A stretch of DNA of 64,000 nt from positions 868,001 through 932,000 of the forward strand of contig OX336359.1 in the NCBI GenBank assembly GCA_946902875.1, written 5' to 3'. The translations under genes and the position numbers were made by a program. This document shows, in pieces, positions 1 through 10,800 of the stretch. Each line of letters opens with the position of its first letter. Position 1 is the stretch's first letter. Under the pieces are notes generated by a model, which had not been told where the DNA came from, did no database searches, and was given only the letters and a program-made list of their open reading frames with translations. The DNA is from Nematopogon swammerdamellus. Its lineage: Eukaryota > Arthropoda > Insecta > Lepidoptera > Adelidae.

Positions 1-168
1 CCGACCTTTCATTCAGTGCGGTGGTACCAACCCGGGCGGGTTAAATTCTACCATCTAGTAATAATATAAGAAGGGAGTCATATCCCTTAGTCACCTTTTA
101 CGACATACACAGGGAGAGATGCAGTGGGGCTATTCTTTTAAAGTACCGGCCCCACACGGTATCTGGTT
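1..168. mobile_element. Chimeric SINE: A-family body joined to B-family end
   Basis: Positions 1-84 are a minus-strand SINE-A body (ggtaccaacccgggcgggtt). At about 85-90 it switches directly to the plus-strand SINE-B terminus (cgccttttacgacat-like, ggggagagatgcagtgggg-like, ending ccggccccacacggta). The same junction recurs at 62030-62192. The left part is cut by the window edge. Confidence 0.7.
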
Positions 169-397
169 TGTGCAGGTCAATGAGTTTGTGACTGTAAGTA
201 CTCGTTTATTTACTGAGATCTATGACGGCAAAGCGCGTGCGCAGCCGTGAGCCGCGCACGCGCGACGACAGCGCATGCGCCGCGCACGTTCGTCTCAGCG
301 CGCGCGCCGAGTTGATAAGATCCGATGAACATACAGATTGACATAATTTGGTAGGAATCTTTAATTGTTTTTATGTATTTCGGCACGGTTGGTTGGC
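169..397. other. CpG-rich spacer, no gene seen
   Basis: Positions about 225-310 are unusually rich in CGCG and GCGC compared with the AT-rich surroundings. No ORF or repeat family was recognised. It could be a fragment of a promoter region or an old element. Confidence 0.4.
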
Positions 398-561
398 GTC
401 GGTTGAAACGGCTATGTAAATAGTTTGTGTTTTCCGACCAGTTCAGTGTAGCCAGCACGATCAAAGGGGGAAGCACTGACATGGCACCTAGTTCACCCGG
501 TGTTATGGGCTGACATCACGGACGTTGTAGATGATGTAGCCAACCGTGTCAGATTCCATAA
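398..561 (+). mobile_element. SINE-A, 3' part
   Basis: Carries the family landmarks gttcagtgtagccagcac, ggcacctagttcacc and tgggctgacatcacgg, and ends near cagattccata. The head is missing. Opposite orientation to the copy at 1-84. Confidence 0.75.
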
Positions 562-865
562 CCCTTAGACCCCTATGGGGTAATTTTATATCCCAAAAAG
601 TTTACAAAAATTCCACTGTATGTATTTCATACCCAATCTCTATGAAATTTAAGCCATTCCGTAGTTTATGAATAATGCTATCATATTGGAGTGTTGGTAG
701 CTTGATCTGCACCTTACTTTACACATCATTCGGCCATCAAAGTGACTAAGTACGCACGCGTTGTTACTTTTTCGTAAATTTAATTAATTTAATTTAATTT
801 AATTTTACTTCTATGTGTCATTTTGCCTTTTATTTATTATACATTTTTAAACTTTTATTTATTAT
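562..865. other. AT-rich spacer
   Basis: No gene or known repeat seen. It contains a run of overlapping taattt units at 779-803. Confidence 0.4.
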
Positions 866-1071
866 TAGATGTACTTGATTTTTTTCAGTGTTCTATTTTC
901 ATAGATTTCAGGTTTTTCAGGTGGGATGACATAGGTCCCAGTAGTGGTTTATGGGTTGGATTTTTATATATAAAAATCCAACCCATAAACCACTACTGGG
1001 ATCTATGTCATCCCACCTGAAAAACCTGAAATCTATGAAAATAGAAGACTGAAAAAAATCAAGTACATCTA
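866..1071. repeat. 206-bp near-perfect palindrome (foldback element)
   Basis: Left arm from tagatgtacttgattt (866) and right arm ending aatcaagtacatcta (1071) are reverse complements over about 100 bp, with only a few mismatches and a central tatata. Both strands carry mirrored open frames as a result. Likely a foldback MITE. Confidence 0.85.
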
Positions 1072-1930
1072 TTTTTATGTCTACAAAAAGTGTACAAATT
1101 TTCATAAAGGTTGCTCTGCTAGTTCCCGAGATCAAATGCAGGGGTATATGGGATAAAAAAATATATATAATGGCGTACAGTTTAATTAAAGCATCCACAG
1201 AAATGAGGCAGGAATTTGTGTGTGAAGAGTATTCAGAAAAAAAAACGGAATTGATTCACGTGCAGTCGTATCTTTCACGCGTGACGTTAGTGTCGTTACT
1301 ATACTTGCAGCTAAACGTATGTAAATAAAAATACACAAGAAAAAGTTAATATTGTTTATTAATAAAACTGTTGCAGTACATAAACTATTATTTACACAAT
1401 CATTAGTTGAACTAATTAAAGCATAACCAAATTCATTCGCATTACAAACCTACAAGCTTAAAGTATTGTTATAAACAACTTAAACAAAAACAATACTTCT
1501 ATATTAGGTAAATTTTATTACAAAATATAATATATAACATTAATTTACGAGCATTGTTATTTAAAACATTATCTCTAATTAAAATTAAATTAACAAAAAG
1601 CACTTTTTTTTACAAAATTAGAGGTTAAATTGACAATTACATATCAGTCGTGTGTTCAGATGCTGAATTCCAAGTATGTGGTTGTTTGCTAACATCGAGT
1701 TCGGCAAAGTTAATTTTGCAGACCGGAAACCTTTTATCCCTCAAATAAATCTGCTGGAATCAAAGATGTATCATGTACTAGCGTACTAGATAACTCGCTC
1801 GGCCAACTAACATGTTCCACCGAGTTGCGGTTCACGGTCCTCAAGTCTCATAGTCGGGCGCGAGAGGCGGCAGCGCGCAGCCGTCGCCTGCCTGCTGCGA
1901 TCGCGCCTCGCCTACTTTAAACTAATACAT
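1072..1930 (-). other. No gene seen; possible 3' UTR of the candidate exon at 1931
   Basis: Mostly AT-rich, with a GC-rich segment at 1850-1915. On the minus strand an AATAAA lies at 1360-1355, about 570 bp past the stop of the candidate exon, so this stretch could be its 3' UTR. No conserved coding was seen. Confidence 0.3.
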
Positions 1931-1968
1931 TTACACATCTTCGTCGATGCGAAAGTGCGATGGCGAAT
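1931..1968 (-). CDS. Candidate terminal exon, unknown gene
   Basis: A convincing minus-strand acceptor (branch-like ctaac, then cacttcatctccag) is followed by 12 codons, SPSHFRIDEDV plus the stop TAA. The acidic C-terminus ending in DV resembles a PDZ ligand. No partner exons were found upstream (2.0-7 kb). The longer open frame here, through GC-rich DNA, is probably accidental. Low certainty: it may be a chance splice-like site. Confidence 0.28.
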
Positions 1969-1984
1969 CTGGAGATGAAGTGTT

Positions 1985-2261
1985 AGAATGAAAAGACAAT
2001 ATGAACACCGACGCACGAGTGCGATCGTTCTCCTTACCCCTTGGCCCCTTGCCTCTCTCCAGCACGCTTCCCGCCCCGCGCGAGCCCCCCACACCGGCCG
2101 CCAGACTGTCTCCCGCACGCTTCCCGCCCCGCGCGCGCTTCCCTCTTCCGCTCGACTCTGCGCTCCGCCTCCCCGCTACCTTACCCCATACCTCAGCCGC
2201 TGGGACACCGCTTCTCTGTATATTTCTTCGGAGCGATAACTCTATATATATAATTCCTCTT
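1985..2261. other. GC- and pyrimidine-rich tract, no gene seen
   Basis: A strongly C-rich strand with an internal duplication: cttcccgccccgcgcg occurs at about 2068 and again at about 2119. Long open frames in several frames come from the composition. It could be a promoter or UTR segment of a neighbouring gene. Confidence 0.35.
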
Positions 2262-2350
2262 TGGCTGGCATGGCACCTCACTGAGTCTGGTTTCGCGAGA
2301 AAAGGTGATTTCGGCTCTATCGACTACATCATTGATCCCTTGGCCGATCA
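2262..2350 (+). mobile_element. LINE-D 3' UTR fragment
   Basis: atggcacctcactgagtctg then ggtttcgcgagaaaaggtga and a cgactacatcattgatccc-like end match the LINE-D 3' UTR at 57930-58010, with scattered substitutions. Confidence 0.65.
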
Positions 2351-2551
2351 TTGATCCGCTTCATTCACAAACTTATAAAATCACGGTTGACATGCACCAA
2401 CTGTAGACTGCACCAAAGAATCGTAAGTATGTACTTCAATCACAAAATTACGTCACTTCCCTAACGAATTTCCGCTTTATTCACAAAATTACTGCCGTAA
2501 TAACGATAGCTAAGATGCTACACATAAAAAGGATTTTGGTAGAAGTAAGAT

Positions 2552-2878
2552 TACTGTGTGGTGTGGGTTCGGTACTTAATAAGAATTGTCCCACTGCATC
2601 TCTCCCAGTGCGTGTCGTAAAATGAGACTAAGGGATAAGGAGAAGACGCCGTGCATCAGGGCGAGACAGGATAGCCACCTCTTACCTTGGCGCGGTCTTT
2701 CCATTTAGTCATGCAGCAGGTGGGCCTTCGTGCCTTACTTGCTGCCTGATAGTTATCTTGTTCGAATACTTTGCTAAGCGTGGTGGTCGGTGTTTTGCTG
2801 TAATTTACAGCACTTGCAGCACAACACCGATTACTCTGCTTACCCCGATTGTCGGGATACGGCGTGTGGCGTGTGTAA
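2552..2878 (-). mobile_element. SINE-B, near full length
   Basis: Reverse complement of the B consensus from the ccgccccacac-like end (tgtgtggtgtgggttcggta) to atcccgacaatcggggtaag. It includes the internal hairpin formed by cagcacaacaccg and its complement. Confidence 0.75.
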
Positions 2879-3302
2879 GATGGCTATCACTGCTGTCGAT
2901 TGATAGTCTCATTTCTATCTACCCCATTACATTTACCTTTCTAGATTCTGTAAACAGCGTAGACAGAAAAAATAGTTCTGGACTCCGCACTTCATACTTC
3001 AATTATTACTAAAACGAGACACCGTGGTTATGGTAGTGTGCGTATCGCGTAATACAGGACCGACCATCTCAAGAGATCGCAGTGATATTGTGTCATCCTT
3101 TTTCCACGCGCAGTAATCCCGTATCGCTTGCCTGCACGCTCCACGCAAACATTTACGTGTTCCAAAACAAGCGAATGTCGCACGTAGTCGATCGATAAAT
3201 TGCCGCTTGCTTCAACGGCTCAAAACTATGGAGGTGGCTTTTTACTTCTTATTATTAAATTATTTATTAAAAACATTTATTGCAATTTTTTTCGTTTTTT
3301 TC
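2879..3302. other. Spacer, nothing recognised
   Basis: No supported gene, RNA or repeat. Short open frames only. Confidence 0.4.
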
Positions 3303-3541
3303 TTTATGGAAACTGACACGGTTGGCTACATCACCTACAAGCGCATAACACTGGGTGAACTAGGTGACATGTCAGTGCTTTCCCCTTTGATCGTGCCGGC
3401 TACACTGAACTGGTCGGAAAACACAAACTATTTACATAGCCGTTTCAACCGACGTTTCATTCAGTGCGGTGGTACCAACCCGGGCGGGTTAAACCCTACC
3501 ACCAAGTAATATTAGGAGGGAAGGGACCTACAGTTTTACGA
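3303..3541 (-). mobile_element. SINE-A body
   Basis: Minus-strand copy from the 3' tail (tttatggaaactgacacggt) to ggacctacagttttacga. The tRNA/5S head is missing. Confidence 0.8.
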
Positions 3542-4529
3542 TTTACATTTATTTGTGAAAGAAAACCTATGGACGATGAGTGAATTATTTTATAAAAATT
3601 TCAAACGCATTTGTCAATTTATGTCGACTTTAGACGTGTCTTATATCACTTGCAACTAAAATCAACTAAAATTTGATCTGTGCTTAAATTAAGATTATTA
3701 AATCATTCGTTCATCTCCTGTCTTTCTTTCTCAAAATGACAATAATGACAGGAATATCAAAATTTTAGCTTTAATAGTGTGAAGTGTCTACTAGAAATAA
3801 AGCCAATATGTTACTAACATTAAAAACACAGACCAAGTTGACCAACCCACAAACCGAGGGTTCCGCACAAATACGACGGGGGCGTGGCTTTGAAGTGGGG
3901 AAGTTTGCTAGCAAATTGCTAGTAAGCTTATTGTGTAGACTGAAGTTAAAAAATAAATTTTAATGAAATAATGTTTTGCCGGACGCGTAGTTTATTTAGT
4001 TTACTTAAAAGAAGAAACAGGTTTCCATACAACTTTTAATTTTTAATCTTTCATGCAAAATTAAAACTTTACTTTTTTTAACTACAAAAACATTGATTTT
4101 GAATAGACATGTATGCACAAACGACACGGGCTGCCTCGACATGGTCCCTATTAGGTTACGGTTAATTTATAGAAGATGCGGAGCGTAGTGACGCATCTTT
4201 TATAAATTAACCTTGATAATTTTTTTTGAACCACCAAACTGGTTATAAAAAGAAAAACATTTCTCACCTCCACTCATCACCTTTTTAATACATAAATATA
4301 TTACAAACAAACTTAATTTTGCAGTCAACCTAAATAATAATTTCTCACTAACTATTTAAACGAGACCAGTTTTAATATTTTCGTATTCCTCCCTTTGATG
4401 TTAACTTTTTTGAACCACTTTGTCATATACGTTTCATAAAGCAAATAAATATGTTATTCAAAATCTGTAAGAATCAAACAAGAACCAACCAAGAAAGAAA
4501 CACGTAAATTTCTTGTGCACCTAAGTCCT
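3542..4529. other. AT-rich spacer with a hairpin
   Basis: No gene recognised. It holds the hairpin at 4160-4212, listed separately; the rest is low-complexity AT-rich sequence. Confidence 0.4.
4160..4212. repeat. Hairpin with GGAGCG apex
   Basis: 21-bp arms (4160-4180 and 4192-4212, one mismatch) around the loop gagcgtagtga. The apex ggagcgtagtgacg recurs with two transitions in the hairpin at 13774-13826. Confidence 0.75.
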
Positions 4530-4915
4530 TTTGCACAAATCGCAGATCAGGTCATGCTTGGAGTACTGCTTGCACCTGTGGGATGGCTCTGCCAAATATC
4601 AGCTTTTAAAAGGGAAATTGTTTGAAAAAGGAATTTGTTAAAAAGGATTGCATTACCACACGCTGGACTTACCGTGGATGCGTACCAACCTCTTCTGCAG
4701 ATTTTTCCTCTATAGAACCGGTAAACTCTGGGACGCTCTCCTGTCTATATATTTCCTACCAAGTACAGTCTCGGGTCCTTCAAGAGGGGCATGAACAGGC
4801 ACCTGTCGGGCCGGCATGGCATTCGCAACCCCCGCATACGACCAAATGTCCATGGGCGTCCTTAGACATCTCATGGGTGCCTCGGCGCCACAGGTCGCGC
4901 TTTCAATAAAAAAAA
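4530..4915 (+). pseudogene. LINE-C reverse transcriptase 3' remnant
   Basis: Encodes broken pieces of the Jockey-like RT C-terminus (LEYCLHLWDGSAKYQ, an internal deletion, then TNLFCRFFLYRTGKLWDALL) and the usual 3' UTR, ending in aataaaaaaaacac. It cannot encode a working protein. Confidence 0.8.
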
Positions 4916-5689
4916 CACAAAGAAAACACAAGCAAAAATCTGTAAATAAAAATCATGTAAGGGTTCTGGTATTTTGTTGATTTTATTGTAGCTTTTCAAA
5001 TTGCCATCTAATATAGTAAAATATATATATTATAAAAGAATTCTTTTGGGAATCCAGTGTTACCGTTTTCAAAGGTGGTGACGTAAAAAAAATTAATTTT
5101 AAAGAAGCCATCTCCACTTAATTCAAACACATTAAATGTATGAAGTGAAAATTTTTACTTTTTCTTATAAAACATTGTATTTGAAGGGATTTTCACTCTT
5201 GAAATATAATGCCAGATGCTCTCGTATACTACGCAGAGGCCTGAAGCCGGCATTTGTGTAATATTGAAGACGCTGAAGCAAGTGCTCTCGCGCTGGCGGT
5301 CGATGGCAGAATGAGCGGGCGATGCACGTAATATTTGAATTGCACGTATTTTTGGTGGGGCACGAATCGCCCTGACATGCGGAATCTTAATATTTTTTAT
5401 GATCGAAGGTAAACAGACTATGTGCCCTCGAAGTTGAAACATCACATTTGCAATTAAACATCAGAATTACATATTATTTACACACTATACAAGGCAGAGA
5501 GAACGGACAACATGCCAAGCTCTGACGCCTCTTGAACATCCATTATAATATTCTTTATACACGCTCATTTAGATCAGTTCTCTCTGTCTAAACCAATGGA
5601 AAGCAAGCGTGATGCTATGAATTCATGTAAAATATTAATAGTTAAACCACAATTATTAACAAACAAAAATGCAAGCCTCTGTTAAGAAT
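4916..5689. other. Spacer with one unassigned ORF
   Basis: A minus-strand ORF at 5155-5445 (96 codons) reads CFSVFNITQMPASGLCVVYE near its end. It has no motif I recognise and no clear splice sites, and was not called as a gene. The rest is AT-rich. Confidence 0.35.
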
Positions 5690-5914
5690 TTATTAAAATA
5701 ATATTAAATGTTATTTACAAATAACGGGTGCGGCAGCAAAACTTCCTTTTTCAAAATCCAATAAAACGCATTTTATGAAGCAGACATGTTTTTTTTTTTT
5801 ATAATGTAGGTAGAGATGTAAAGTTTGATGTTGCTCGGTTTTGAAAATCATATCCGGTAGGTGACTCCCCTCATTGTCAATACACTGGGTAAACCGAATT
5901 CTGGGGTTTGTCAT
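5690..5914 (-). pseudogene. Possible DDE transposase C-terminal remnant
   Basis: The minus-strand frame NPRIRFTQCIDNEGSHLPDM resembles the C-terminal tail of Tc/mariner-type transposases, but this is judged by eye only. Its last 100 bp are imperfectly repeated in inverse at 6755-6860 (gtgcggcag ... ttccttttt / aaaggaaat ... ctgccgcaac), as expected for the arms of one element. Confidence 0.4.
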
Positions 5915-5954
5915 TGCTCATTCAAGCATAGCGTCGGGTATATTTCCAGCAAAA

Positions 5955-6050
5955 CGGTCAAGTTCGAGTCGAACTCACGCGGAGTGGGTTCCGTGCCTTT
6001 TCGGGTTTTCCGTGAGAACTTTAAGACTTAGGATTTTCGTTTAGGTTTAC
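5955..6050. mobile_element. SINE-G end fragment
   Basis: aaacggtcaagttcgagtcg followed by gggttccgtgcc-like sequence matches the G-family end. A (G)19 run follows at 6122-6139. Confidence 0.5.
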
Positions 6051-6170
6051 CTGTAAACTACGAGAGGCTCTACATTCCCTATTTTTTTCTAAATTTTCGA
6101 CTAAGTAGTTTCGGAGATACATGGGGGGGGGGGGGGGGGCGGTTCTAGATTGTTTTGTATGTTCTTCCTT

Positions 6171-6595
6171 ACCTATAATAAAATCCAACGTCGGCTTTCT
6201 GTCTGAGTGTCTGTCTGTCCGCTTATAACTCGAGAACCACTGAACCGATTTTAATAAAACAAAAATCTACGGATAGCTTGATTCTTCCCATCAACTATAG
6301 GCTACTTACTATCACGCTAAATAGCTTATGAGGTTAGCAGAGAAGTCAAATATGAGAACGGGCGGAGCCGCGGGCACAGCTTGTTATTATATACAAGCTG
6401 TGCCCGCGGCTCCGCCCGCTCTCATATTTCACTTCACTGCTAACCTCATAAGCTATTTAGCGTGATAGATCCGTAGAATTTTTTTTTATTAAAATCGGTT
6501 CAGTGGTTCTCGAGTTATAAGCGGACAGACAGACACTCAGACACTCAGACAGAAAGCAGACGTTGGATTTTATTATAGGTAAGGAATAAGGAATA
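6171..6595. repeat. 0.42-kb inverted repeat (two elements head to head)
   Basis: Left arm acctataataaaatccaacg (6171) to cgcgggcacagcttg, and right arm caagctgtgcccgcggctcc to ttggattttattataggt (6580). The right arm lacks about 35 bp present in the left. The inner ends contain gcggagccgcgggca, like a Helitron-type 3' hairpin. Confidence 0.8.
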
Positions 6596-7243
6596 AGGAA
6601 GGAAGGAAGGATTAAACGATGCATTTTAAAATTATAAAAAAAGGTATTTGTATTCCTTATAACAAGCCCTATTTCATTGATATATCACACTATGCGCTTG
6701 AAAAAAATTATTAACTTTCTAATTTGTTCCCCATAATTGACCCCCAAAATCGAAATTAATTGGTATAATATTTATATCTGCTTTAAAATGAGTTTTATTA
6801 CATTAAAAAAAAAAGGAAATTGTACTGCCGCAACCTTACGTACACATTATTTTGTAAATTGTTATATTAAATGTCTTCACAGAAGACAGACACATTATTT
6901 CAGTGTTTTTCGATTTTGTGAAAAAAATCGAAAATTCGCTATAACTGGATAACTTGTGTAATTTTTTTTTTATGTTTTTGGGAAAAGGATTCAAAGTTCC
7001 ACTATGAAAAATATGGAGAAAAAAAAAAACACAAATAAAAACCTAATTTAATAAATATTTTATGATTTTACAAGAATGTTATATGCAGAACAGAAGACAA
7101 ATACTGTTTGATACCACCTTTAAAAAAATAAGATCTGCATAATTAAATTATTTCAGATCTTCTGAGGACAAACTTTTTAAAATCGCACATTATAAATTAT
7201 GTAAACAATGACTATTTTTTTCTTTCAACAAAAATCCTTGCGA
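6596..7243. other. AT-rich spacer downstream of the LRR gene
   Basis: No gene seen. It contains the inverted partner (6755-6860) of the 5690-5800 sequence and the likely 3' UTR of the LRR receptor (from 7243 down to about 7040). Confidence 0.4.
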
Positions 7244-7808
7244 CTAGACTTTCGAAGTTGCCGTCAACATCACGTAACTCGCCCTCAAATTCTCCTCCGG
7301 AGGCGGATCCTGTCTGAAGCATCTATGATTCTCAAATTCCGTTGGTTTCTTCAGCATTTTTCTCGTAAACACAATCAGACCTATGACCATTATAGTAAAC
7401 CCTAAACACGCCCCGATCATCGATACATTGATTGCCTCGAAACCCGCTTTCACCTCAGTGCCATTTTCAAAAACTTGAGGCACGATGCATATAGATTTGG
7501 TCTCATCAATCTGATATTTGGACAGAGTCGCACATACCTCATAAGGTCCTCTTACAAAACCGTCCATGGTAACTTCTAAAGATTTCTGACAAGGTGTATC
7601 TCTTTGAGCAACCATAGAACCTCTCGAGAGGATGGCTATGACAATATAGCAGTTGTGAAGGGTACTGAGGTATCTCGCTTCAGCAGTCGAGAGACGCTGA
7701 GTCCTGGATAGATGAAGGCTCTGTGGTCGTATTGGTGGGAAGCCGAGGAGAGAAACTATGACGGAGAGGACACCTTCTGTGGTGACGTTGGATCGCACTT
7801 CGGACACC
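7244..7808 (-). CDS. LRR receptor exon 10: second FN3-like domain, TM helix, tail
   Basis: Acceptor acatttttcag|GGTGTC, TAG stop at 7244-7246. Residues 632-745 form a second FN3-like domain ending in [12 protein letters not shown] and SICIVP. A sequon (NGT) precedes the single membrane helix [18 protein letters not shown] (757-778), followed by basic TRKMLKK, consistent with a type I topology. The 40-residue tail ends [12 protein letters not shown]: a YxxPhi sorting signal and a class I PDZ ligand. A minus-strand ATTAAA at about 7045-7050 could serve as poly(A) signal. Confidence 0.9.
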
Positions 7809-10800
7809 CTGAAAAATGTGGAAATATTACATATTTATTTCGTGCAAGATTCAACGCAGGCTAATAAAACTAGTGGTTACACCGTTAGATCAGACGTTAA
7901 AACTACTTAAATGGATCATTGAGTACCTACTACAAAGAGATAGATAGATAGATAGAAAATTCTTTATTGCTCCAGTAAACATTAAACAGTAACAAATACA
8001 TTGGAAAATTTACATAAGGTGCAAAGGCGGACTTATCCCTTACAGAGATTTCTTACAGTCAACCTTTGGATGTTTGAAAAGAGCGTTATAAAGATCTCCA
8101 GGCTATCAATGGATATCACAATAAAAATAAATTTATACGGATTAGCAATATATAACACATTATAAGTTCGTATTATACAAGGAAAGCATGTCAAAATTCC
8201 AACAGAAATTACATTGAGAGAAATGTACACAATGGAATAAATGAAATAACAGGTAAGAAGCATCAGCTTTTAGATTCATCCGTTAGATTTTGTTCGTCAC
8301 TTCTTTCGTGTAAAAGGTTGAGCTAGCTATATTGGCATAACAAGTGGACAAGATAACATGTTTAAAAGTAACAAACAGACAACATACATAAATAAACTGA
8401 ATATTATAAAAGTAGGAAAGAGACAAGACTACCTGAGAGTAGATTCCTGCCGACTAGTGACACCGATCCTAGCGGGTATAACAGGCAGTACAGGTGGTGG
8501 GGTGGACGGCTGAGCCACAACCCTTCTCGGTGGAGCACAGCCTAGAACTAGAGCTACTGGAACATCTACTGCATCCAGCTCTTCTAGAGCTATGCAGAAT
8601 CTGCAAGAAACAAACATGTTCATTTACTTGTCTGTCGTTTACGTAGAAATAATTTCAGGGTTTACCATTGTAACATATTGTGAATAATGAAATGAAAATA
8701 ATGAATGAAATGAAAATATACTTTATTGTACACCGTATAAAAAGGTTACAAAAGGCGAGCTTAATGCCTTGCGGCATTCTTTATGAACTAACCTTTGGGA
8801 TGTGGAAAACACGTAGGGGCGGACAATGCAGTACTAAACAGGGAACAGTTGTATGAAATATAAATACACACATATACAAATTGTACAAAGATACATACAA
8901 TCAATATAAATCCTTACATATACATAATTACATATATACAATAAGACATATACATACTATAATATACCTACATCAACTCTTATATACAATACATACATAC
9001 ATATATTACTTTACATATATTTCAACTGGATTGAAAACGCAAGGGCACCGATAAGTATTTATATTTATTTTACCTACTCATTGCCATGTGGTTTCAGAAA
9101 TCGTTTGTGGATACGTTCTTTGAACATGTGGATAGTAGTGGAGGGACGTATCTCCTCAGGAAGCTGATTCCACATGCGATCCGCACTAACTGTAAATGAG
9201 TCAGTGTAGAACGAACTCGAGTGGGCTGGTATTGCTAGGAGTAAGTTGTCAGTGGATCTCAGAGAGAGACCAAGAGAACAGAGAAAATTAAACCGCTCAC
9301 TTAGGTATATCGGAGCAGCAGGGTCGTTCAGTGTACGGAAGAGAAGAGATAAGACGTGGCTATTCCTGCGACTTCGAATATCGAGCCATTGTAAACGCGT
9401 GCGATATTCGGAAATATGGTCGTACTTGCGCAGACCAAAGATGTAGCGAATGCACATATTTAAGAGTCTGCCAAGTTTGTTTAGATTAATAATATCTGAC
9501 AGAATAGATTAACGAATGCTTCGGTGGTTCGGGCGCGTAGTAAGAATGAATGATAGGGAACTAACGAAAGATATTTATTGAGTCAAGAGCCCCAGACGCA
9601 AATACCTAAACCAGAAAAGGGCTAAGTAGGTACCCGTAACTGACGAGCATGCATCAAGAATAAGAGTGTGGAAGAGGCGTTAGAGGCGTGTCGGTACCCT
9701 GGTACGTGGGATTCGTTGTATCTGCCTACCGCATTAGAAATAGGAGGGTGTACGAAGTACGAAGTAAGGGCTACCTTTAAAGTCATGTCGTTAAAAAAAT
9801 TTAAGTTGAAATCCCATTTATAGTTTTTCAAAGATCTCGCCGCGATATTTGATACACTTGTCCATTCGTTCGAACCAGTTTTGGAAACACTTATTCCACT
9901 CCGAAGTTAGGGTTACCAAAATAGCGAATTTGTATGCTTCAACCGCTTCTATTGGCGTGCGGAAACGTTGACCACAAAGACTTTGCTTGATTTTTGGGAA
10001 GATGAAGAAATAATAAAGGCTCAATGCACGAAGTTGCGATCTTGCGTTGTCATGGTGGAGTATTAAACGGCGTATGGAGTTGTTTTTCCGAAATTCGGTG
10101 ATAACTTGTGGCAAGCAGACTGTGGATACCAGTCAGCGGTACCTGTCTTGCGATGGTGGCAACGTGACCAGTCTTTATCACGAACGAGACTATCATTTTC
10201 TTTGAAGTGCTCTGTGAGCGCATGACTTTAGTCGGTTTTGGCTCATCTTGGAAGACCCAGACGGTCAACTGCTGCTTGGAATGTGGATTATAAGCATAAA
10301 TCCAAGATTCCTCACTATTAATAATCTCATTAACGTGTTTTGACTCTTCTCGTCCGAATGGCTGCAAAGTTTTACGACACCATCTAACACGAGTCATCGC
10401 TAAGCAAATGTGGTATGCAATGAGAAATTAACTTTTTGTAAGCTTTTTTAAATTGATTTCCCTGAAATGTCTACAGATCTATCAATCTCACGGTATGTCA
10501 CATGACGATCTTCGACGATCAGCTGCCTCACAACGTCGATGTTCTCTTGGTTCAAAGCGAAGTTAGGACGACCTTCACGTGGTTTATCTATCACTGAGAC
10601 TGAATTGTCCACGTTGAAATTCTAAATACCAGCGTTCCACAGTTCTAAGGCACGGTGCTTTATTTCTAAAAATAGAAATCAGCTCTTCGAAGCACTGAAG
10701 TCGCGTTAAACCTCTTCGAAATGTATAGAAAATTATCGCCCTTAAATTTTCCTTTGAGATCGCAATTTTCAGAATAGGTAGACTTATCATCTTTGACTAG

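Noticed and set aside
1931..2354. Several long frames on both strands in the GC-rich tract
   Set aside because: Composition effect: four overlapping frames on two strands cannot all be genes, and none has a recognisable motif.
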